From assembly GCA_025349905.2 (NCBI GenBank), contig MU624564.1, forward strand, positions 1-22,847: a stretch of 22,847 nt of DNA, read 5' to 3'. The translations under genes were made by a program, and so were the position numbers. The stretch is from Blastocladiella britannica (lineage: Eukaryota > Blastocladiomycota > Blastocladiomycetes > Blastocladiales > Blastocladiaceae). Below are positions 16,759 to 22,847 of this stretch, in pieces. Position 1 is the first letter of the stretch. The number at the start of each line of letters is the position of its first letter. The notes under the pieces are model-generated. The model saw nothing but the letters and a program-made list of their open reading frames with translations, made no database searches and had not been told where the DNA came from.

Positions 16759-19161
16759 ATGCTTTCCGCACTGCGAGCCCTGCCACCGCGGTTGACGGCC
16801 TCCCGGTCCCTCGCGATGACAGTGGCAATGACGACCGTCCGCCGCCACCTGTCCACCACCTCCCTCGCGCTCGCAGACCGCCGCGATTCCCAGTCATCGA
16901 CTCCTCTCGGGTTTGGCAACTTTGCGCGCAAGGCAGAGGATAAAAAGGACGCGGAGTCCGCCGGGGAGGACGGCGATACCAGCGCTACGCGTGATCGCGG
17001 GGACGCGACACCCGCACGCCGTCGCCGCGGAGCCGCAGCTGCCGCCGACACTGACGGCAAAAAATCCGAGCGTGACGTGGCAGAGGGCGCTGACGAAGCC
17101 GATGCCGCCTCCAAGCCCAACCTCCCGCGCCCACCAAAGGCCAAAGAGGAGAAGGACATTGAGGAGGACGACAACAACAACAACGGCGACAAGAAGAAAA
17201 AGAAGCCCGAGCCCGAGCCCGAGTCCCCCTTCAGCCCCAACTCGATCGCGTCGCTGGTGCTGTCGGCAGCGCTGCTCGCGTACCTGTCGTCGCGGTCGTC
17301 GTCCGGGTCGGGTCCCGGTGGGGTCGCCGAGACCACGTACCAGGATTTCCGGGCCACCATGCTGGACCGCGGCGCCGTGGACCGGCTCGAAGTCGTCAAC
17401 AAGTCGACGGTGCTCGTATACCTGCGCGCGGACGCGCCGCACTTTGCCGAGAACCCGAGCCTGCGCCGGACCGGCGCCCAGTACTCGTTCACGATTGCGT
17501 CGGCCGACGCGTTCGAGCACCGCCTCGACGACGCGCAGCGCGAGCTCGGGATCCCGTCCAGCGAGCGCTTGCGTGTCTCGTATGTCACCACCACCAACAT
17601 TGGCGGTATCCTGCTGTCGTTTGCGCCCACGCTGCTGCTGCTGGGCGGGTTCCTGTACATGTCGCGCCGCAGCATGGGCGGCGGGTCCGGTGGGGGCGTC
17701 GGCGGCATCATGGGCATTGGCAAGTCGCGGGCCAAGATGTTCAACCAGGAGAACGAGATCAAAATCAAGTTCAAGGACGTGGCGGGCGTCGACGAGGCCA
17801 AGGAGGAGATTATGGAGTTTGTCAAGTTCCTCAAGGACCCGGAGGCGTTTGAGCGGCTCGGCGCCAAGATCCCGCGCGGCGCCATCTTGTCGGGCCCGCC
17901 CGGTACGGGTAAGACGTTACTGGCTAAGGCCACCGCCGGCGAGGCCGGGGTCCCGTTCTTTTCCGTGTCCGGGTCCGAGTTTGTCGAGATGTTTGTGGGT
18001 GTGGGCGCGTCGCGCGTGCGCGACCTGTTTGCGACCGCCCGCAAGCACTCGCCGTGCATCATCTTTATCGACGAGATTGACGCCATTGGTAAGGCCCGCG
18101 GCCGCGGCGGCGCCATGGGCGGCAACGACGAGCGCGAGTCGACGCTCAACCAGCTGCTGGTGGAGATTGACGGGTTCGAGCCGGCCGAGCACATTGTGAT
18201 TTTGGCAGGCACCAATCGGCCCGACGTGCTGGACCCGGCGCTCAAGCGTCCCGGACGGTTCGACCGCCACATTTCGCTCGACAACCCGGACATCAACGGC
18301 CGGCTGCAGATCTTCAAGGTGCATCTCAAGCCCATCAAGGTGGACCCGGCGCAGGACATGGAGTCGCTGGTGCGCAAGCTCGGCGCATTGACCCCCGGGT
18401 TCTCGGGCGCCGACATTTCCAACGTCTGCAACGAGGCGGCGCTGGTGGCGGCCCGGTACCAGGCCAAGACCGTGCAGCTCAAGCACTTTGAGCAGGCGAT
18501 CGAGCGGGTGATTGCCGGGCTCGAGAAAAAGTCCAAGGTGCTGTCGCCCGAGGAAAAGAAGGTGGTGGCGTACCACGAGGCCGGGCACGCGGTCTGCGGG
18601 TGGTTCCTGCAGCACTCGGACCCGCTGCTCAAGGTGTCGATCATTCCGCGCGGATCCGCGGCGCTGGGTTACGCGCAGTACCTGCCCAAGGACCTGTACC
18701 TGCACACGACCGAGCACTTGCTGGATCGCATTTGCATGACGCTGGGCGGGCGGGTGGCCGAGGAATTGTTTTTCCCAACCATCACCACGGGCGCGCGTGA
18801 CGATCTCGACAAGGTCACCAAGCTGGCCTACGCGATGGTCTCGCAGCTGGGCATGAACGACAAGGTTGGCCAGCTGAGTTACCCGGGCCCGGACTCGGAG
18901 CAGACGTTCACCAAGCCGTACTCGGAGCACACGGCCCAGATGATTGACTCGGAGGTGCGCGACCTGGTGGCCAAGGCCCACGTGCGCTGCACGCAGCTGC
19001 TCAAGGACCACCGCGAGGACGTGGAGAAGATTGCACAGCGGCTGCTCGAGAAGGAGGTGCTCAACCGCGAGGACTTGATTGAGCTGCTGGGCAACCGGCC
19101 GTTCCCGGAAAAGTACACGCTCGAGTCGTTTGTGGATGGCACGTCGGACCGACTTTCGTAA
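16759..19161 (+). CDS. AFG3: AFG3-type m-AAA protease of the mitochondrial inner membrane
   Basis: One uninterrupted 800-residue ORF. Residues 1-40 form a basic, hydroxylated mitochondrial presequence ([18 protein letters not shown]..., RRHLSTTS). An acidic/basic low-complexity linker follows, ending [13 protein letters not shown]1 is at about 162-180 and TM2 at about 281-302; the FtsH-type intermembrane domain lies between them. The AAA module has Walker A GPPGTGKT at about 380-387, the pore loop [19 protein letters not shown], Walker B IIFIDEID at about 434-441, and the second region of homology ([18 protein letters not shown]). The M41 peptidase domain has HEAGH at 606-610 and [13 protein letters not shown] with the third metal ligand. 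The C-terminus [15 protein letters not shown] matches AFG3/AFG3L2 more than paraplegin/YTA12. These hexamers degrade misfolded membrane proteins and process MrpL32. It is the only intronless gene in the window. AATAAA follows the stop by 29 nt. Confidence 0.97.
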   Translation: MLSALRALPPRLTASRSLAMTVAMTTVRRHLSTTSLALADRRDSQSSTPLGFGNFARKAEDKKDAESAGEDGDTSATRDRGDATPARRRRGAAAAADTDGKKSERDVAEGADEADAASKPNLPRPPKAKEEKDIEEDDNNNNGDKKKKKPEPEPESPFSPNSIASLVLSAALLAYLSSRSSSGSGPGGVAETTYQDFRATMLDRGAVDRLEVVNKSTVLVYLRADAPHFAENPSLRRTGAQYSFTIASADAFEHRLDDAQRELGIPSSERLRVSYVTTTNIGGILLSFAPTLLLLGGFLYMSRRSMGGGSGGGVGGIMGIGKSRAKMFNQENEIKIKFKDVAGVDEAKEEIMEFVKFLKDPEAFERLGAKIPRGAILSGPPGTGKTLLAKATAGEAGVPFFSVSGSEFVEMFVGVGASRVRDLFATARKHSPCIIFIDEIDAIGKARGRGGAMGGNDERESTLNQLLVEIDGFEPAEHIVILAGTNRPDVLDPALKRPGRFDRHISLDNPDINGRLQIFKVHLKPIKVDPAQDMESLVRKLGALTPGFSGADISNVCNEAALVAARYQAKTVQLKHFEQAIERVIAGLEKKSKVLSPEEKKVVAYHEAGHAVCGWFLQHSDPLLKVSIIPRGSAALGYAQYLPKDLYLHTTEHLLDRICMTLGGRVAEELFFPTITTGARDDLDKVTKLAYAMVSQLGMNDKVGQLSYPGPDSEQTFTKPYSEHTAQMIDSEVRDLVAKAHVRCTQLLKDHREDVEKIAQRLLEKEVLNREDLIELLGNRPFPEKYTLESFVDGTSDRLS

Positions 19162-19190
19162 GCCTTAGTTTTGATCAATGTAATTATGAC

Positions 19191-19196
19191 AATAAA
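19191..19196 (+). terminator. Polyadenylation signal of AFG3
   Basis: AATAAA followed by more A lies 29 nt after the AFG3 stop codon, in the 133-bp spacer before the convergent SNRNP27 gene. Confidence 0.55.
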
Positions 19197-19294
19197 AAAA
19201 ATCATCGGTCGCGGTTTTCATTGAATTTGCGCTCGCGCTCGGCGTCCGTTCCTGGGATTGGGCGGGCCGTGAATCTATCGTTTTTTTTTTAACG

Positions 19295-20282
19295 TTAACT
19301 CAGGAGATCGGACGTGGGAACCGAGATGGGCATGTACCGCTTTGCCAGATTCATGTACTGGCGATACTTTGGCGGTTTTTTCACCTTAGCCCCGCCCACG
19401 TCAGTGTGGTTCTTGTCCTGTTTGTGAAGTGTTGCAGTTCAGTCAGTGATCAGAGAGCCCGATCTGGAGTTTAAAAAAATGCACCTTGGTGGAATCAAAC
19501 CCTCCGAATCCCATCATAGCCGCCATAGCTTGGTCCGGGTCCAGATCCTGCGGTTGCTCGTCGGTCGTGGACATGGGTACTTCTACATTCAAAAAGTTGG
19601 TCAATCTAAAAAAAACAGGCAAATGCATGCAAGAACAAAACGACGCACCGCCATCATCGTCGCCACTGTCGTTCTCTGGAGCACGGATCTTTTCCACGAC
19701 AGGTTTTTGAGCGCGATCGTCTGGAATGTGCATGTCGAGTCAGTTGCACCTTTTCATTAAAGGAGAAGAAAAGTGGTGCCAACCATGGCGGCGACGGCGC
19801 TCACGGCTCGTGGACCGGCTGCGACTACGACTACGGTCGCGGTGGTCACGACGACCACGTCCATCGGACGGGCGATCGCGATGCCGGTCGCTCTCGTCCC
19901 CACCTCCTCGGCGCGATTCCATTGGCCGCGTTGCAGCAGCAGCAGCCGCACGCGCATTCTCACGTACGCGCCGCGTGATATCGGACCGGTCACCGACGGC
20001 ACGGCCAAACTCGTCGAGCTGCGGTGGGCCACCACCCGCGGTACCACCATCGTCCAAAGCCAGGTCATCTTCATCCTCATCATGGTCACGTCGACTGCCA
20101 CCACGCGATGACCTTGGCGGCGGTGAGCGGTCGCGTACAGAGTACCGATCACCATTGCTGCTCCTGTACCGACCGGGGGACCGCGACCGAGACCGGCGCC
20201 GTGACGAAGACGAGGACGATTTCGAGGCCGAGGACGAAAAGTTGGAGCTGGCCGGGCGGCGGTCGCGGCGGCGGTAGTCCAT
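19295..20282 (-). CDS. SNRNP27: U4/U6.U5 tri-snRNP 27 kDa protein homologue
   Basis: Four exons (20282-19784, 19720-19649, 19582-19485, 19417-19295) give 263 residues; introns are 63, 66 and 67 nt, the first with a weak GTTGGC donor. Residues 1-166 form an Arg/Ser-rich domain (RRRSRSRSPGRYRSS, DRSRSRSRSTSRERRRR) with an acidic DEDEDDLALDD patch. The conserved C-terminal domain, assembled by splicing, contains AMAAMMGFGGFDSTKDKNH and PPKYRQYMNLAKRYMPI. These are equivalents of the MGFASFDSTK and KRKYRQYMNR blocks of human SNRNP27. The protein is a spliceosomal component of the tri-snRNP; in nematodes its homologue influences 5' splice-site choice. The RS region is longer than in the human protein. 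The assignment rests on the C-terminal block and is strong. Confidence 0.9.
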
Positions 20283-20345
20283 TCTTATTTACTTTGCCTT
20301 GGACCAGATTTATGTGTATTTTTTGAGAGATGAGAATGGTGACGG

Positions 20346-21004
20346 TCACTTGCGGTCCACGTCGGCCACCACAGAGAGGTCGGTTGGGACGGGCCGCCCA
20401 GTGGCCTCCAAATACGCGCGCGCCTGCGGGTGGCGGTACTGCGCCATCATGTCGGCCATCAGATCGCCCAGCTTTTGGTCGCCTCCCTTGGTCTTGAGCA
20501 GGCACGCGACGCACTCGGCGCCGGCCCACCGCGCCGAATAGTACGTGGCAATGAATGCGGTGCCCGACACGGCTGTATTTTTTCATTTTTCATTTCAGTC
20601 CATTGTACGGCGTGGACAACGCGACACGCGTTCCATGGTTTACATAAGTATGTACCAGCAAGCGACATTCCGAGATTGAACCAGCTGCCCTTGGGCAACG
20701 CGGAGGCAGCCGCAGCAGCGGCTTTGGATGCCTTGACGGCGGCTGAGGGGGTTGCGGTGGACGCGCGCGCAATCACGCCCGGCTTTGGCGCGGCCGGCGG
20801 GATCTTGGCCAGGGCCAACGCCTCGGGCAGCACTAGCTTGGTCCCAAAGAACGCAAACAGTCCGAGCGTGGCCGCGCCCGTCGCCAGCGTGTTGACGGTG
20901 TACGCGTCCAAGCACTGCTTTTCGGCCGGCGATGGCGTGTACGCGTTTTGTCGGATCCACGCCTGCGTACTGGCCAGGAAATTGCGATCGAGCGTGGTGG
21001 TCAT
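20346..21004 (-). CDS. Small two-TM membrane protein, possibly OCIA-domain-like
   Basis: Two exons (21004-20656, 20572-20346) give 191 residues; the 83-nt intron is GTACAT...ATACAG, with a TGAAATG-rich 3' part. Splicing gives GMSLAG... read as LAAVSGTAF across the junction. A first hydrophobic helix is in NTLATGAATLGLFAFFGTKL after a Cys (KQCLDAY). An Ala-rich linker (KASKAAAAAASALPKG) follows, then a Gly-rich second helix (WFNLGMSLAAVSGTAFIATYY), then AECVACLLKT and a helical tail. Two helices, a central Gly/Pro linker and a Cys after helix 2 resemble OCIA-domain proteins of mitochondria and endosomes, but the match is weak and unverified. The stop codon is 63 bp from the SNRNP27 start. Confidence 0.68.
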
Positions 21005-21050
21005 TGTACTGTTTTTTTACAGAAAGAGAGACAAGGGTGTTACAAAAACT

Positions 21051-22783
21051 CTACGGCTGCCGTCGCGTGTATTGCCACGGCGAACAGGCTGCTCCCGAGT
21101 ACGGGTCCGCATCAAGAGCCAGCTTGGCCGCCAACTGATCTAGTTCGTCCTGCTGGGCAGAAGGGGTAACGGCCGCCGTCCCGCGATGCTGCTGCTGCTG
21201 GTGAAAATGAAGGTGTGGTGGCTGCACCGGAGTCCCCGGCATGCTCCCAAATCCGCTCCGCCGAGATCCGAACATGCTTTTTCGGCCCTGGGGTGTGAGC
21301 GCGGGGGGCAGAGGCATACCGCCAAAGTCGAACCCGGTGGAGGTGCGGCGAGACGCGTTCCCAGGCGTCGCAGGGGTCGTGCTCCATGCACCCAGTCGCG
21401 GCAGAAGCGGCGGCGGTTGCAAAGGAGTCATCAACGGGGGGTACATGTCGCTTGTTGGCGGTAATGGTGGCGGTAGTAGTGGCGTTGCTGTTTCTGGGAC
21501 CAGGGACGGTAATGGCAGGTATCCAAGATCCAGGAGGAGTGGGGCTGGTGGAACTGGCGGAACCGGGAGCGCATCTTGCACCGGATCGTACAAGCTTGAA
21601 GGTGCTCCGGTTTGTTGTGGTGGTGGTGGTGAGTGCCCTCGACTGTTGTGCGCTAGTGGCGCTGCCGTCGTTCTTGGCAATGGCTCCACTGGGGACGGTT
21701 TCCTCGTCAAAGATGTCATAGGTAAAGGCTCCACAGGCAACGGCTCCGCAGGCAACGGCTCAACTGGTAAATCGTCCACTCGCAAAGGGCCAACTGGCAG
21801 CGGTTCCACTGGCAATGGCTCTACTGGCGGCAATTCCACAGGCAAAGGGTCCACAGGCAAAGGATCAACGGGCAAAGTCTCCACAGGGAATGAGTTCCGC
21901 GGCAACGGCTCCAAGGGCATGGGTCCAACCGGCAAAGGGTCCAACGGTGACAGTTTCACAGCCAAAGGCTCCATCGGCGGCGGTTTCACAGGCAACGAAT
22001 CAACATGCAATGGGGGCTCAATGGGTAACGGCTCAACAAAGGGGACGGGAGGACCAGGAGCAACCGCCATCACGCTCTTTTCTGCAAAGGGATCCGCCAT
22101 AGCAATTGACGGGCTAGAAAACCGAGGCTCTGCATCCGTCGTGGGCGAGGGCAGAGGAATCGATAGGCCTTGTTGTGGCACAGTAGAGGGTAGTGATCCA
22201 CCATCATCAACATCAGGCTCCCCGGTGACGACAGTGGGCTCTAATGGTGGCAGTCGAAAGGGGTCATCCACAACCACTCTAGGCTCAATACGCGCGCGCT
22301 TGGCCGATGGCTCGGAGGCGCACGAGCTCGGTGACCGCGGTCGCTTTTGCGATGCAGATACAGCAGACGATGTCACAGTGCCAGGCGTCGGTGTTGGCGT
22401 TCGCGTTGTTGGCGGCGATGGGACCAAGAGTAGGTACGGCGGGACGATCCGCGGCGGGATTTGCAGTGGCTGTATATTGGGGGTCAGGGAATGAGGGTCG
22501 TAAGCGAGACGCAACAACAGCAACAGACCTTGCGCCGGACATTGTCGACAATGACAGTGCTGGCGTGGGCGAGACCAATGGCGGTGGCGAGCAGCGAGCA
22601 GGCGTCGGCCGAGGGCAATGCGCGTGCAGCCTGAATTTCGGCGACACGGCGAGCCAGTGCGGAAGCCGAGAATGATGTTGTCGTCAAGGACGCTGGTTTC
22701 GGTTCGACGGCAGCAGTAGCAGGAGCGATCACCACCGCGCATCGGCGTGTACTGCTGCCGCTATTGCGCGCTCGCAGCTTCAT
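21051..22783 (-). CDS. Proline-rich protein with PLPVEP repeats, function unknown
   Basis: Two exons (22783-22529, 22469-21051) give 557 residues; the 59-nt intron is GTCTGT...ATACAG, phase 0. I do not recognise the family. The most ordered part is residues 40-100: SALARRVAEIQAARALPSAD, SLLATAIGLAHASTVIVDNV and, across the junction, RRKPLQIPPRIVPPYLLL. A basic KRPRSP...SAKRARIEPR stretch near 135-160 could be a nuclear localisation signal. Residues about 235-355 are a degenerate hexapeptide repeat of the PLPVEP type. The C-terminal part has SRRTSTGFDFGGMPLP, TPQGRKSMFGSRRSGFGSMP and a short Q run. Basic patches around Ser/Thr-Pro suggest a phosphorylated nuclear or cytoskeletal protein, but that is only inference. 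The plus strand of the repeat is also open over 1.2 kb (GNGSTGKGS), which I treat as a shadow. Confidence 0.68.
21700..22060 (-). repeat. Degenerate 18-bp tandem repeat encoding PLPVEP units
   Basis: About twenty imperfect 18-bp units read on the minus strand as variants of PLPVEP (PLPVDP, LPPVEP, PLPVGP, PLPAEP, PMPLEP). They lie within the proline-rich protein gene. Units vary in both codons and residues, so the array is old or under relaxed constraint. Confidence 0.85.
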
Positions 22784-22847
22784 TTTTCTGGTGGTTTATT
22801 GACTTTTTCGTGGAAAAATGAAACAAAACAAAGTCGGCGCCAAATTT
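22784..22847 (-). promoter_or_regulatory. Upstream region of the proline-rich repeat gene with an E2F-like site
   Basis: The minus strand carries TTTGGCGCC at 22844-22836, a match to the E2F core TTTSSCGC, about 55-60 bp before the ATG. The plus strand has TGAAACA at 22819-22825, identical to the Ste12 heptamer. The window ends here, so the rest of the promoter is not visible. Confidence 0.35.

Noticed and set aside
16722..18644. 640-codon minus-strand frame antisense to AFG3
   Set aside because: It is a Ser/Arg-rich shadow of a strongly conserved protease gene with no independent feature.
21700..22060. Regular repeats considered as a CRISPR array or satellite
   Set aside because: There are no unique spacers between conserved repeats. 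The 18-bp units are contiguous, degenerate and keep frame as hexapeptides in a coding exon.
21241..22494. 417-codon plus-strand frame rich in GNGSTGKGS repeats
   Set aside because: It is the exact antisense of the PLPVEP repeat. The minus strand has a clean phase-0 splice junction and a start codon upstream, which the plus strand lacks.
1..22847. tRNA or rRNA genes
   Set aside because: GTTCGA-type B-box matches and their complements occur only inside coding exons, without matching A boxes or cloverleaf arms. No rRNA-like conserved stretch was recognised.

Overview
The window looks like a compact nuclear chromosome segment from a fungus. Evidence for fungi: a clear Ste12 transcription factor (a fungus-specific DNA-binding domain), a BRE2/Ash2-type COMPASS subunit, a TVP15/COPI-associated membrane protein, an AFG3 m-AAA protease and a U4/U6.U5 tri-snRNP 27K protein. 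Coding DNA is GC-rich with Ala/Pro/Ser/Gln-rich low-complexity segments. Introns and intergenic DNA are AT-rich, and introns are short (about 54-96 nt) with GT...AG ends. An early-diverging, possibly zoosporic, lineage would fit this style, but that placement is an inference. I saw no tRNA, rRNA, CRISPR array, transposase, reverse transcriptase or viral gene.

Layout, left to right: (1) 259-955 +, four-exon TVP15/COPI-associated-type membrane protein. (2) 1164-4042 -, two-exon multi-pass family 2 glycosyltransferase. (3) 4043-5264, the longest gene-free stretch, with a 50-nt poly(A) tract, microsatellites and E2F-like motifs. (4) 5265-7964 -, large disordered protein with one C-terminal membrane segment. 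(5) 8035-9258 +, BRE2/Ash2-like SPRY protein, divergent from (4). (6) 9274-10897 -, eight-exon tRNA adenosine deaminase TAD1/ADAT1, rebuilt exon by exon. (7) 10954-11495 +, three-exon small coiled-coil protein. (8) 11530-12747 -, YqjM-type old yellow enzyme. (9) 12927-16192 -, STE12 with a very long Gln/His-rich N-terminal extension. (10) 16759-19161 +, intronless AFG3. (11) 19295-20282 -, SNRNP27 homologue in four exons. (12) 20346-21004 -, small membrane protein, possibly OCIA-like. (13) 21051-22783 -, proline-rich repeat protein of unknown function.

The genes are unrelated housekeeping and regulatory functions, not a cluster or operon. Spacing is very tight: two divergent pairs share 56-70 bp and two convergent pairs end 15-34 bp apart. 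I did not find a new multi-gene system. The points most worth a second look are the STE12 architecture, a TAD1 intron bounded by a 12-bp perfect direct repeat spanning both splice sites, four introns that are multiples of three without stops, and the two large uncharacterised proteins. All exon boundaries were inferred by eye from frame continuity, splice consensus and family motifs, without transcript data.
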